A stretch of DNA of 64,000 bases from Candidatus Sabulitectum silens (GTDB lineage: Bacteria; Fermentibacterota; Fermentibacteria; Fermentibacterales; JCC-6), in contig MJAN01000001.1 of assembly GCA_001875255.1 (NCBI GenBank), forward strand, positions 124,001 through 188,000. Reading direction: 5' to 3'. Both the position numbers and the translations under genes were made by a program. Each line of letters opens with the position of its first letter. Position 1 is the stretch's first letter. The notes beneath the pieces are model-generated. The model was not told where the DNA came from. It saw only the letters and a program-made list of their open reading frames with translations, and did no database searches. Below, piece after piece: positions 19,542 to 29,471 of this stretch.

Positions 19542-21074
19542 CTAAAGTTCGCTCCAAAGGGAGGGGTCCGGGGGGAGGTCTCCCAGTATACCGCTGTTTA
19601 TTTCCAGCTTATGCGCCTCTTCAAGCTCCCTCAGCCAGTCCATTGTGGTCTGCTCCTCAAGGTGTTCAAGCAGGTTGCTGCGAATGGTTCCCTCCATCTG
19701 TTCGAAGGTGGACGGGCCGGGAGGAATTACGTTCAGAAGCCTGAAAACGATGAACACCCTCTCGGATATCTCAACGGGACGCTGCCATTGGGTGTTGTCC
19801 TCCTCGAGCATGAACAGGATGGTTCCAATGGCGGGGTGTGTCTCAGCGGCGGTGAGAGGTCTGGAGATGAACTCCTCCCCTTCAGCGGTGTAGTTGGGAT
19901 ATCCCGTGAAGCCCAGGGTTCGCGGATCATCGGTTCCCTCAAGCATGGCCAGCACTTCATCGGTGGAGGAAGCGGGGATCATTACGGTTTCGCATATCCT
20001 GGTTTCAGGGTGAACCGGTATGGTGTCCATGCTCTCGTAGGCCTCCATCACCATCTGGTCCGTTAGATCAACCCTGGAGAGTACACTTTCGATAAAGAGC
20101 ATGTCACCGGCTTTTTCCATGGCGAAACGCTCCCCTTCCTGAAGTATCTCCGAATAGGCATGAGGGAATTCCTCTGCGAAAGCGCTTTCTACGAAGGCAA
20201 GCCTGGCCTGGTTAGTAAGGGTGTGAATCACCCACTGGGGAGAATAACCCGCCACGGGGGTTCCCATTCCAAGAATTGCGATGGTTCCGTCGAGGTCTGC
20301 CACGGTGAGCAGCCCGTTTTCCCAGACAGCTATCGGAGTGCTGTCGGGGAGGCTGGTTCTGTTTGAGCAATAAACTTCCACAAGAGCGGAATCCATTTCA
20401 AGGGAGGCCATCATCTCCCTTCTGAGGGAATCGATGTGGTCGGAGGTCCTTCTTTCAGTGAGGGATGAAATGGCGAAGGAGTTCATTCTGGCGGTATCGG
20501 CAAGGGCGACCTGAACCATGCTGTCCGGGGTGATGGTTACCGAATCCAGGGTGAAAACCCCGCGAGCCATCCGGTATGTTTCCCCCGGAACCATGGTATC
20601 GAAGGCGAATGCCAGTTCCCAGTCCAGGTCCGGCAGCCTTTCCGGGCCCCTGACGACGCCTTCGGGGGTTGTATACCAGACGATCTTGCCCACAAGGGCA
20701 CGATAGTTCGCAATGTCGGTTTCCGTTACTTCGGTTTCTATCCTGGCCGCCAGTGAGTCAGTGAAGGCAAGGAATGTCGAGCTGCGCGCCCAGGCTGCCC
20801 TCAGGGCCTGTATATGGCTGGAGTATAGATAGTTCTCATTGGATATCTCCGACATGACCATGGTTTTTCTGCTGAGGGTGGTGATGAAGTCCCCCACGGT
20901 GTTCTCGCTTTCGATGAACCTCTGCCTCGCCTGGGGATCAAGCTCATTCCAGGCGACTCCGGCTTCGGCCACGGTGATCTCTCCTTCTACTGTCCTTATG
21001 AGCCAGCTGTCCCCATCTGGTCCGCCACAGCCCGCTATTATCATCAGAAAAGCAAAAACGCTGAGAATCCTCAT
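19542..21074 (-). CDS. Lipoprotein, SurA/PrsA-like peptidyl-prolyl isomerase family
   Basis: A 510-residue protein with a lipoprotein signal (MRILSVFAFLMIIAGCGG, Cys as +1). The N-terminal helical segment (AGVAWNELDPQARQRFIE) and repeated EVTETDIANYRALVG / VDLTDQMVMEAYESM segments resemble the chaperone and parvulin modules of SurA/PrsA/PpiD proteins. A canonical parvulin active site is not obvious, so it may act as a chaperone only. It probably sits in the periplasm anchored to a membrane. It lies directly upstream of the O-antigen ligase-like gene. Intact. Confidence 0.65.
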   Translation of the reverse strand: MRILSVFAFLMIIAGCGGPDGDSWLIRTVEGEITVAEAGVAWNELDPQARQRFIESENTVGDFITTLSRKTMVMSEISNENYLYSSHIQALRAAWARSSTFLAFTDSLAARIETEVTETDIANYRALVGKIVWYTTPEGVVRGPERLPDLDWELAFAFDTMVPGETYRMARGVFTLDSVTITPDSMVQVALADTARMNSFAISSLTERRTSDHIDSLRREMMASLEMDSALVEVYCSNRTSLPDSTPIAVWENGLLTVADLDGTIAILGMGTPVAGYSPQWVIHTLTNQARLAFVESAFAEEFPHAYSEILQEGERFAMEKAGDMLFIESVLSRVDLTDQMVMEAYESMDTIPVHPETRICETVMIPASSTDEVLAMLEGTDDPRTLGFTGYPNYTAEGEEFISRPLTAAETHPAIGTILFMLEEDNTQWQRPVEISERVFIVFRLLNVIPPGPSTFEQMEGTIRSNLLEHLEEQTTMDWLRELEEAHKLEINSGILGDLPPDPSLWSEL

Positions 21075-21146
21075 ATTTTTTCAACCCCTTTATAAGCTTC
21101 AAGTCTTCGAGTCAGAGGATAATATACAAAGAGAATACCGGGGAAT

Positions 21147-21176
21147 AAAAAAGGAGAGCCCCGAAGGGGCCCTCCT
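21147..21176 (-). terminator. Intrinsic terminator after the 21193-22019 gene
   Basis: On the minus strand a GC-rich stem (GCCCC with GGGGC, extended by CTCC/GGAG with one mismatch) is followed by six T (21147-21152). It lies about 17 bases past the stop of the beta-propeller gene. Confidence 0.85.
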
Positions 21177-21192
21177 GTGGATAACGGTATTC

Positions 21193-22019
21193 TTAGAAGA
21201 GGCTCTTGATGGAACCCCAGGTGTCCCTTGTGAGGGATTCGGGGTTCACATCGTAGCCGAAGCCCTGGTCGGGCGTGCCCTGGTTGAGTACCCAGAGGAT
21301 GTTGATGGGTTCCTGGGAGCCCATGGAGCATCCGCCGTAGGTGCCGCCGGAAACCGGGTAGAAGTTCTCGATGAGGGCACCGGTATCGTCGAGCTGTGCA
21401 ATTGTGCCTGAAGCGTCGGCGCTGGAGACCCACATGCAGTTGTTCAGTTCATCCCAGGCAGCTCCATAAACGCTGGTGGCCGATGTGGACCAGACGCTGC
21501 TGCTGGCTGTGGAACCGCTTACGCCGTCCCAGGTGAGCTGGTAAACTTCGGTACCGAAGTTGCCTGTGTAGAAGTAGGTGCCGTCGTAGGCAAGGGCTCT
21601 GTTGGGGTTCTGGGGGCCTGTGAAGGCTCGACCTTCTCGTAGGTGCTGGGATCGTAGTAGTCGATGGCTGTGGAAACGGAACCGTAAACATAGGTGCCGT
21701 CGAAGGCGAGGTCGCGGAGACCCCAGCCCGGGGCGTTGTTCTGGTCGAAGGAAGTGATGTATGTGCCGTCTTCGTCAAACACGAGGAAGAGACCTGTGGC
21801 CTCACCGGCCTGGCCGGCGCCGTTGGTGACCCAGACATTCTCGCCGTCGAAACCGATACCTACGCAGTAGGCGTTACCGGCGGCGCCTTCCGCTTCGATG
21901 GTTGACACCAGATCGAACCAGGCATCGCTCTGGGGCTGTGCTATGCCGATGGTCGGCGCTGAATCGGTTGCTGCGAAGGCTGTAACTGCCATCGCCAAAA
22001 GAAGAGCAAGAATTCTCAT
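21193..22019 (-). CDS. Secreted beta-propeller protein, one frameshift
   Basis: A signal peptide (MRILALLLAMAVTAFA) precedes repeated blades such as YCVGIGFDGENVWVTNG, WGLRDLAFDGTYVYGS and ALAYDGTYFYTGN, each with a Gly-x-x-x-Asp-Gly pattern like NHL or six-bladed propellers. The break near 21625 is repaired into the second half, ending SIKSLF. There is no sorting domain, so it is probably periplasmic or secreted. It has its own promoter and terminator. Ligand and function are unknown. Confidence 0.7.
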
Positions 22020-22066
22020 TTTTCCTCCCTCTCAAGGAAAAGGTTATTGTTATGGAGACCGGTTGT

Positions 22067-22096
22067 GATATACACGGGGAATAACCGCAGTGTCAA
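22067..22096 (-). promoter_or_regulatory. Putative promoter of the beta-propeller gene
   Basis: On the minus strand TTGACA (22091-22096) and TATATC (22067-22072) are 18 bases apart, followed about 45 bases later by a GAGGGAGG ribosome site and the ATG at 22019. The upstream operon's terminator lies immediately before it. Confidence 0.65.
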
Positions 22097-22102
22097 TAGG
22101 GG

Positions 22103-22135
22103 AAAAGGGGAGATGGAGTTGATATCCGTCTCCCC
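22103..22135 (-). terminator. Intrinsic terminator of the buk-mcm operon
   Basis: On the minus strand an eleven-pair stem (one wobble) has outer arms GGGGAGA and TCTCCCC around a seven-base loop, followed by TTTT (22103-22106). It lies about 40 bases after the mutase stop. Confidence 0.8.
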
Positions 22136-22172
22136 TGGGCCAGTATATATCTATACCCGTTTGATATGAATA

Positions 22173-23830
22173 TTAAACCACCGTTTTTGGCTGGTACTCA
22201 CCGAACTCTTCCCGAAGAACTCCGCAGATCTCGCCCAGTGTGGCATAACACCGCACGGATTCAAGTATGGAAGGCATCAGGTTTTCGTCGGACCTTGCCG
22301 CTTCCTTCAGGGATTTCAGGGATGCGGCAACCCTCCCGTTGTCCCGGGAGGCCTTGTCCTTGGTCAGCTTATCACGCTGGGCGGCCTCAACCTCGGGGTT
22401 TACCCTGAGCAGACCTGTGGGCGGGCTTCCTTCTTCTGGAATTTGTTCACTCCCACCACTATCCTGTCCCCGGTCTCGATAGAGCGCTGGTAGTCGTAGG
22501 CGGCATCCTGTATCTGGCGCTGGGGGTAGCCCTCTTCAACGGCTTTGACCATCCCTCCGATGCTGTCGATGTTGGCGATGTAGTTCATCGCCTCCTCCTC
22601 GATGCTGTCGGTCAGGGCCTCAACGAAGTGGCTGCCCGCCAGGGGGTCGATGGTGCTGGTCACACCGCTCTCGTGGGCGACTATCTGCTGGGTGCGCAGG
22701 GCTATGGTTACCGCGTGCTCAGTAGGAAGGGCCAGGGCCTCGTCGCGGCTGTTGGTGTGGAGGCTCTGGGTGCCTCCCATGACCGCCGCCAGGGTCTGGA
22801 TGGCCACCCTGACTATGTTGTTGTCCGGCTGCTGGGCGGTCAGGGTGGAGCCACCGGTCTGGGTGTGGAACCTGAGCATCATGCTCTTGGGATTGGTGGC
22901 CTTGAACCTTTCCTTCATGATCCGTGCCCATACCCGCCTTGCCGCCCTGAACTTCGCAACCTCCTCGAGGAGGTCGTTGTGGGAGTTGAAGAAGAAGCTG
23001 AGCCTGGGGGCGAAGTCGTCCACATTCAGCCCGGCCCTGGTGGCGGCGTCGACATAGGCTATTCCGTCGGCGATGGTGAAGCCCACCTCCTGGGCCGCTG
23101 TGCAGCCGGCCTCACGGATGTGGTAGCCGCTTATGGAATGGTGTTCCATTTTGGAACATTCTCGCGGCAGAAGGCGAATATGTCCGTTATCAGCCTCATG
23201 GACTGCACCGGAGGGAAGATATAGGTCCCCCTGGCCATGTACTCCTTGAGTATGTCGTTCTGTATGGTGCCTTTGAGTTTTTCGCTTGGGACCCCCTGTT
23301 TCTCCGCCACGGCAATGTACATGGCCAGGAGCACTGAAGCCGGGGCGTTTATCGTCATGGAGGTGGAAACCGTATCAAGTGGAATTCCCTGGAAGAGAAG
23401 CTCCATGTCCGCCAGGCTGTCAATGGCCACGCCCACCTTTCCCACTTCGCCGGCACAGAGGGGGTGATCCGAGTCATAGCCTATCTGGGTTGGCAGGTCG
23501 AAGGCAACCGATAGCCCGGTCTGCCCGGCATCAAGGAGGTATCTGTAGCGCCTGTTCGATTCCACTGCGCTGCCGAAGCCTGCGTACTGCCTCATTGTCC
23601 AGAAGCGGCCCCGGTACATTGTTGGCTGAACCCCCCGGGTGTAGGGGAACTCCCCGGGGAAGCCTATGTTCTCAAGATAGTCCGACGGGGGCTCCTTGGG
23701 AAGGTACAGCCGTTCCACCGGTGTTCCCGAAGCGGTTACGAACTCTTTCTTCCTTTCGGGAACCTGTTCAGGGTTTTCGCCAGGACCGTTTCTTCCCAGT
23801 GCTTTTTCGCTTCACTGAACTGTCGCTCAT
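22173..23830 (-). CDS. Methylmalonyl-CoA mutase large subunit (separate-B12-domain type), four frameshifts
   Basis: The enzyme interconverts L-methylmalonyl-CoA and succinyl-CoA. The substrate-binding barrel shows [14 protein letters not shown] (mutase Tyr), [65 protein letters not shown] (conserved Arg) and [10 protein letters not shown]. The Tyr and Arg favour methylmalonyl- over isobutyryl-CoA mutase. No cobalamin-binding domain follows, so a small B12 subunit is expected elsewhere. Breaks lie near 22425, 23150, 23752 and 23823. The ATG at 23830 has a GGAGGA site that overlaps the end of buk. Repaired length is about 550 residues. Confidence 0.92.
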
Positions 23831-23845
23831 ATTAAAATTCCTCCG

Positions 23846-24918
23846 TTATTCCGGATCGTAGGTGCGGGGTTCCTCTTTGCCCTGAAGTACCCTGAGGGCT
23901 CCCAGGGCAAGGGCTTCCATTTCCATCTCGCCGGGGTAGACCTTTACCGGGGCGATGAAAGATACCATTTCCTCTATCCAGGCGACGAATTTCTTGTCGT
24001 AGGCTATTCCGCCGGTAATAATTATCGCGTCAACCCTGCCGGACATCACAACGGACATCGCACCGATCTCCTTGGCTATCTGGTAGGCCATGGCCCTGTA
24101 GACTTCAAGCCAGCGTGTGTTGCCCCTCTCTACTTCGTTCTCCACCTTCATCATGTCGTTGGTGCCCAGGTATGCCACTATTCCACCGCTGCCTTGATCA
24201 TTTTCTTTATGTCAGCCAGGGTGTAATCACCGGAGAAGCAAAGCCTGGCCAGGTCGCCGGCTGGAAGACCGCCGGAGCGCTCCGGGGTGAAGGGGCCGTC
24301 GCCGTCGAGGGCGTTGTTCACATCCACCACCTGCCCCTTAAGGTGGGCTCCAACGCTTATGCCACCGCCAAGGTGTACCACAACGAAGTTGCATTCATGG
24401 TATTCGCCGCCGAGCTCCTCGGCGGCTTTCCTGGCCACCGCCTTCTGGTTCAGGGCATGGAAGATGCTTCTTCTTGAAAGGGCGGGGTTGCCGGTGTACC
24501 TGGCGAGGGGGGCCATTTCGTCCACCACCACCGGGTCGACGATATACGCGTCGCATCCGGCCTGCCTGGCTATCTCGTGGGCTATGGGTCCGCCGAGGTT
24601 GGAGGCATGCTGGCCCAGTATGCCCTTCTTCAGGTCCTTGAGGAGCTTCTCCTCCACCAGGTAGGTGCCCCCGGGGATGGGTTTCACCAGGCCGCCCCTT
24701 CCAACAGCTCCGTTGAGGCTCTCAACGGGATAACCGGCCTCCTCCATGGCGGATACTATCACGTTGTACCTGAAGGCATACTGGTCAAAGATGTTGGTTC
24801 CGTAGGGCTCGAGTTCCTCGGTTGAATGGGCCAGCTTGTGGCTCCATACCTCCTTCTCGTTCTCGAAAATGGAGATCTTCGTTGAAGTGGAACCTGGGTT
24901 TACGGCGAGTATCCTCAT
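23846..24918 (-). CDS. buk: Butyrate kinase, one frameshift
   Basis: Buk makes ATP and butyrate from butyryl phosphate. Acetokinase-family signatures are the N-terminal VNPGSTSTKISIFE, GRGGLVKPIPGGTY, HLGGGISVGAH and IIITGGIAYDKKF. The repaired length of about 357 residues is normal for Buk and shorter than acetate kinase. The break is near 24180. The gene overlaps the ribosome site of the downstream mutase, so the two are one operon. Its partner phosphotransbutyrylase is at 41924. Branched-chain fatty acid kinase activity is possible. Confidence 0.93.
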
Positions 24919-25007
24919 CTTCCCTCCTCAGGGGTTATTTGGTATCTTTCCAACTGTTTGCGCTCCGCAGAATCTATTTTACCCGGGGAATTAAGGCAAC
25001 AGGAGGA

Positions 25008-25379
25008 ATGGGAAAGAGGTTGAGGACCGCCAGGGACGTGGATGGGGAGCTGAAGCTCCTGGAGAACACCCTTCTGCGTATCAGCCAGTCATTTACCCTC
25101 GAGAAGGACGCCGCCCTGGAGCAGGGAAACCCGGGCATATGCGAACTCCGGGACAGGGTCAGGTGCTATTACCAGCCCAGGGTTCAAAGAATGGTCAACG
25201 ACCTCAGGCAGCTCCGCTACCTTTCGGGAAGGGTGGAGGGTGTTCATACCGGTATATTCCTTCGAATGAATGAACTTGAAAAGGGATTGAAGGAAGCCCG
25301 GGCGCACTTCACCGGCACTGTAAACCGGCTCATGCGGAATCCGGGTCACACAACGGGAGATGACGAATGTACAGAGTAA
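25008..25379 (+). CDS. Small coiled-coil protein of unknown function
   Basis: A 123-residue charged helical protein (LKLLENTLLRISQSFTLEKDAALEQG, RVQRMVNDLRQLRYL, ELEKGLKEARAHF) without signal peptide or cysteine clusters. The ATG at 25008 lies directly after AGGAGG. The TTG four codons later has better spacing and may be the true start. Its 3' end overlaps the aspS start by about a dozen bases, so translation is probably coupled. I do not recognise the family. Confidence 0.55.
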   Translation: MGKRLRTARDVDGELKLLENTLLRISQSFTLEKDAALEQGNPGICELRDRVRCYYQPRVQRMVNDLRQLRYLSGRVEGVHTGIFLRMNELEKGLKEARAHFTGTVNRLMRNPGHTTGDDECTE

Positions 25380-26706
25380 ACTCAGGCGGCAGGCAGAACA
25401 TCCTCTCCGCTGAAGAACTGGCCGGTTCCGCCGGAGAAATGGTCACTGTCCACGGAATGATACAGCGGATAAGGAGGTTGGGCTGGGGGCTTTCATAGTC
25501 CTCCGCAGACACGACGGCCTTCTTCAGTGCGTTATTGGCCGGGAGGGGAATGAGGAACTGATAGATTCCCTGGCGGAGGAGCAGTCCGTGGAGGTCAAGG
25601 GAACCGTCAAGGCCGCGAAGATCAAGGACAGATCGATAAACCGGATTCGGTTGAGATACAGGTTGAAAGCGCAAGGGTAGTTCCCTTCCGGCGGAGCACC
25701 CTCCGGTGGACCTTTCCAAGAAGCTCCTGGACCTTCACATAGACACCAATCTCGACCTGAGGCCCCTGAGCCTCCGTCATCCTGTGGAGAGGGCCCGGCT
25801 GAAGGTATCCGAATCCTTCGCCAGGCACTTCGCCGGCTTCCTCCGGAAGAACGGGTTCACCGAGATAAGGACCCTAAGATCGGCGTGGCAGGCGCCGAGG
25901 GGGGAGCGAACATTTTCAAGGTGGAATACTTCGACCGCCAGGCATACCTTGCACAGTCCCCCCAGTTCTACAAACAGATGGGAGTGGGGATATACGAGAG
26001 GGTCTTTGAGGTGGGTCCCGTCTTCAGGGCAGAGCCACACCAGACAAGCAGGCACATAAACGAGTACACATCCCTGGATTTCGAAATGGGCTTCATCAGG
26101 GACCACAGGGATGTAATGGCAATGGAAACATCCCTTCTGGCATACTGCCTGGCCGGTGTGAAAGAGGACTGCGCCGGCGAACTGGCCCTTCTGGAGGCGG
26201 AGATGCCCGGTACACCCGAGGACATACCCGCGGTAACCCTTGCTGAGGCCCATGCCATCGCCGGGGAAGCAACGGGGAAGGACTATTCCGGGGAACCGGA
26301 CCTCGAGCCCGAGGAGGAAAGGGCCCTCTGCGCCTATTCAGCGGAGAACTGGGGCTCCGAGTTCGTCTTCGTTACCCATTTCCCCACGGAAAAGAGGCCC
26401 TTCTACACCAAAGACGACCCGGACAACCCGGGAACCACCCTCAGCTTTGATCTTCTCTTCCGTGGGCTGGAGATAACCACAGGCGGTCAGAGGATCCACG
26501 ACTACACCGAGCAGGTGGAGAAAATGAAGAGGTTCGGCCTCGACCCGGAGGATTTCCAGGGCTACCTTCAGGCCCACAAATACGGCCTTCCCCCCCATGG
26601 GGGCCTGGCCATAGGTCTTGAACGGATCACCGCAAGGCTTCTGGGGATAGACAACATCAGGCTCACCACCATGTTTCCCAGGGATGTGAAGAGGCTTACT
26701 CCCTAG
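25367..26706 (+). CDS. aspS: Aspartyl-tRNA synthetase, archaeal type, four frameshifts
   Basis: A class IIb synthetase of about 447 residues. It has an N-terminal OB-fold anticodon-binding domain (VTVHGMIQRIRRLGW), then motif 2 (GPVFRAEPHQTSRHINEY), RPFYTKDDPDNPGTTLSFD, LEITTGGQRIHDY and motif 3 (GGLAIGLERITARLLG). The short form without the bacterial GAD insertion is the archaeal type, which is often non-discriminating (Asp and Asn). Breaks lie near 25490, 25646, 25680 and 25874, each repaired by one base in a homopolymer. Asparaginyl-tRNA synthetase is the nearest alternative. Confidence 0.88.
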
Positions 26707-26709
26707 CGT

Positions 26710-26740
26710 AAAAAAGGGGGAAGGGCCGACCCCTTCCCCC
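26710..26740 (-). terminator. Intrinsic terminator of the minus-strand lipoprotein gene
   Basis: A ten-pair GC-rich stem (26716-26725 with 26731-26740) around a five-base loop is followed on the minus strand by six T (26710-26715). It also sits just past the aspS stop. Confidence 0.85.
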
Positions 26741-26759
26741 TGTCTGTAATCCGATTTCG

Positions 26760-27536
26760 TCAGTCGTTGAAGACCCGTACTCCCTGGATGGGCTGTATCT
26801 GGCCGTCGATAACCAGAGTGTCAGTCATGGTGAGTGTGTCGGGGAGTGTCTGAGAACCATTCATCAGGCAGAAATAGTCGTTGTCGAGGGAGAGGTAGAA
26901 TTGGCCTCCGTACCTTATGCTGTCGTCCCACAGAAGGGTGTCAGCCGGGGATGGGGCAACGAAACCGCCCCGGTCGGATATGAGGGTTCTTGCGCCGCCG
27001 GGCCAGATCTCCGGCCTTGCGGAGCCGGGGAAGACGTATCTCTGGAGGGCGAAGTCCATGGCCACTACGAAATGCTGGTTGAACCCGGGGTTGGAGGGGT
27101 CGCCGGCTATGAGTGAGTCGCCCTGAATGTCTACCCTGAAGCCCACCGGTCTGCCTGAGAAGACTTCCCGTATTTCGCTGAGCCTGTGGTTTTTGTGTTG
27201 TCTGACAGGCCTGTGTCGGAGGATGTGTTGTCTCCGCTGAAGGCCATTACTGTGTAATAGCCCGATCTGCTGGCAATGTGAACCCCCGGACTGGTTTCCG
27301 TTGTGGAGGCCAGATACCAGGGACCATCGAGGTTCGTGCGGTTCCAGAGGAAATAGCCTCTACCTCGGCGGACTGCACGGGATCCCACATGACTATGATG
27401 GTGTCGCCCTGCTGTTGAGTGTGTCTACGGTGATCCCGGTGACAACGGGAAGGGTTCCCGCCACCTCGGTTGCCGAGTCGCCGCAACCTGAGTAGAGCGC
27501 TGCCATGACAACAGCGGCGATAAGAAATTTCTTCAT
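26760..27536 (-). CDS. Lipoprotein with fibronectin type III-like domain, several frameshifts
   Basis: The N-terminus MKKFLIAAVVMAALYSGCGDS is a lipoprotein signal with Cys at about residue 18. An FN3-like segment follows: VTGITVDTL, VMWDPVQSAEVEGYFLWNR, YYTVMAFSGDN. The C-terminal ~120 residues (GFNQHFVVAMDFALQRYVFP, QFYLSLDNDYFCLMNG, IQGVRVFND) form an unrecognised beta-rich domain. Breaks lie near 27440, 27360 and 27150. The protein is probably anchored facing the periplasm. It has its own terminator. Function unknown. Confidence 0.6.
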
Positions 27537-27600
27537 TGTATGCCCCTCCGTGAAGATTCCGTTTGCAGTTGGTAAATAATCAAATAAGACCGCCGCCGTG

Positions 27601-28366
27601 TCAATCCTGCCCCTGTTCTTCCTTCAGGCTGTCAAGCTCGCGGTCCTTCAGACCCTGAAAACCGCCGAAGGCGCTTTTTTCCAACAGAAGTATCTGGGCT
27701 GCCTTCTCGGTCATTTCGACATAGTCGCAGGCCATCTCTATGTCTTCCGCATAGCCCAGTATTCCATGCTTTCTCCAGATGACGGCGTTGGAGTGCCTGA
27801 ACTCTTCCATTGTCACCCTGCCCAGCTCCCAGGTTCCGGCGGGGTGAAGTCGATGAAGGAAAGACCCTTCCGCATGAGGGTGGTTATTTCCGGGTGGGCC
27901 CTTTCAACTGCCTCGCCCAGCATTTCGCCGGGTATGTCGCTGGAGGAAAGGGCAAGCATTCCAGTGGAGTGGGTGTGCACGATGGCCGAACTGTCCCAGC
28001 CAGATCCGGGGAAAGGGAGTGAACCTGTATGTGTGTACCTATTTCGCTTGTGGGCCCCGGGTAACTTGACGGCCACAGGGCCGCCGTTCCGAACTCGGTA
28101 ATGGCAAGGGGGACTATCTGGGTTTCCCGGTCGGTCCGCATTCTGCGGAATCGGCTGCCGGTGGCTGTTATGAGGAGGGTCCTTCCCGCAAGGGAACGGA
28201 CAGGTTCCGACAAATGATATGCCTTCGGGTTGGGACCAAGTTCGATCTCAGTGCCCCTGGGCAGAAGAACGGAGATGTTACCGGCATTTGCCTCGGACCA
28301 GCCCATGTGGGCCAGATGCCAGGCGGTCTCAGCAATGCTGTTCCTTACATCGTCAAGATTATTCAT
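27601..28366 (-). CDS. Class II aldolase, rhamnulose-1-phosphate aldolase-like, two frameshifts
   Basis: The protein aligns by eye with RhaD: AHMGWSEANAGNISV, YHLSEPVRSLAGRTLLITATGSRFR, TSEIGTHIQ, the metal-binding IVHTHSTGMLAL, and NAVIWRKHGILGYAED. RhaD cleaves rhamnulose 1-phosphate to DHAP and lactaldehyde. Breaks lie near 28010 and 27835. The start is uncertain: ATG at 28366 is chosen, but a GTG at 28402 is in frame. No rhamnose genes are adjacent, so the physiological substrate may differ. Its 5' end lies back to back with perR. Confidence 0.75.
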
Positions 28367-28404
28367 GGAAGCAATATGCTGGAAAGCGACTTCACTTTCC
28401 ACCC

Positions 28405-28440
28405 TTGACGAAAACGATGCGTTATCTATATTAAGAATAG
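28405..28440 (+). promoter_or_regulatory. perR promoter with overlapping PerR-box-like operator
   Basis: TTGACG (28405-28410) and TATATT (28427-28432) are 16 bases apart. CTATATTAAGAATAG (28426-28440) overlaps the -10 box and is a 7-1-7 dyad with five of seven positions complementary, the layout of PerR/Fur boxes. This suggests autoregulation and peroxide-induced control of the following operon. Confidence 0.65.
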
Positions 28441-28463
28441 TTCCTATTACGAATGGAGATCAA

Positions 28464-28886
28464 ATGGGAAATCCGTCGCCGAGAAGGGGATCGAAGCAGA
28501 AAAAAGCAGTTTACAAAGCAGTTGTGGGCTCAGGGGACCATCCCACCGCGGATATGATATATCTTCGTGTGCGAAGGGAGCTCCCGGGAACCAGCTTAAG
28601 CACCGTTTACCGGAACCTGGGTATACTGGTGGACGAAGGAGAACTTGCTGTGGTCGCCGGACCAGGAGCTGAGATCCATTACGACCACAACACCGGGAAT
28701 CACTGCCACGCCCAGTGCCGAGTGTGCGGCAGGGTGTGTGATGTGCAGTACTCTCCGGTTGATTTTTCCGCCCTGGTTCCCTCGAAGGCTTCGGGTTTCA
28801 TGGTCGACGGAGTAACGGTAACTTTCACAGGTATATGCCACATGTGTTCAAACAACGAAAGAACAGGAGAGAACGATGGATCTTAA
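28464..28886 (+). CDS. perR: Peroxide-responsive Fur-family repressor PerR
   Basis: A 140-residue Fur-family DNA-binding regulator. The winged helix contains HPTADMIYLRVRREL and SLSTVYRNLGIL. Two CxxC pairs (CRVC, CHMC) form the structural zinc site. The regulatory-metal ligands of B. subtilis PerR are all in register: the His of HPTAD, the Asp of HYDHN, two His in NHCH and, eleven residues on, Asp rather than the Glu of Fur. ATG 28464 has GGAG upstream. Its 3' end overlaps rubrerythrin, and it heads an oxidative-stress operon, which supports PerR over Fur. Confidence 0.88.
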   Translation: MGNPSPRRGSKQKKAVYKAVVGSGDHPTADMIYLRVRRELPGTSLSTVYRNLGILVDEGELAVVAGPGAEIHYDHNTGNHCHAQCRVCGRVCDVQYSPVDFSALVPSKASGFMVDGVTVTFTGICHMCSNNERTGENDGS

Positions 28887-29448
28887 GGGAAGCAGAACCG
28901 AAAAGAACCTCCTCACCGCCTTTGCCGGCGAGTCCCAGGCAAGGAATCGCTACACCTACTTCGCCTCCCAGGCCAAGAAGGAGGGTTTCGTGCAGGTCTT
29001 CAATGTGTTCAACGAAACGGCCAACCAGGAGAAGGAGCACGCCAAGAGGCTCTTCAAGTTCCTGGAGGGCGGAGAAGTTGAGATAACCGCATCATTCCCG
29101 GCGGGTGTCATAGGTACCACCGCTGAGAACCTCAAAGCCTCCGCCGGGGGAGAGAACCACGAGCATACATCCATGTATCCTGATTTCGCAGCAATCGCCA
29201 GGGAGGAGGGTTTCAGCGATATAGCCGCTGTCTTCTCAAGCATAGCCGTTGCGGAAAAGCAGCACGAGAAGAGGTTCCTGGGCCTTCTTGGCAACATCGA
29301 GAATGGCACAGTCTTCAGTAAAGAGGAGCCTGTAGTTTGGTTCTGCCAGAATTGCGGTTATGTTCATGTGGGCAAAGAAGCTCCTGAGAAGTGTCCCGCC
29401 TGCGCCCATCCCCGGGCACACTTCATGATTGTATGCGAGAACTGGTAG
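28876..29448 (+). CDS. rbr: Rubrerythrin
   Basis: A 190-residue NADH-linked peroxidase of anaerobes. The four-helix diiron domain has [23 protein letters not shown] and [11 protein letters not shown] (ExxH ligands). A rubredoxin-like C-terminus has CQNCGY and CPAC. It lies within the PerR operon directly upstream of superoxide reductase and ferritin. Intact. Confidence 0.96.
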   Translation: MDLKGSRTEKNLLTAFAGESQARNRYTYFASQAKKEGFVQVFNVFNETANQEKEHAKRLFKFLEGGEVEITASFPAGVIGTTAENLKASAGGENHEHTSMYPDFAAIAREEGFSDIAAVFSSIAVAEKQHEKRFLGLLGNIENGTVFSKEEPVVWFCQNCGYVHVGKEAPEKCPACAHPRAHFMIVCENW

Positions 29449-29471
29449 AACGAAGAAGGAAGGAAAAGACC

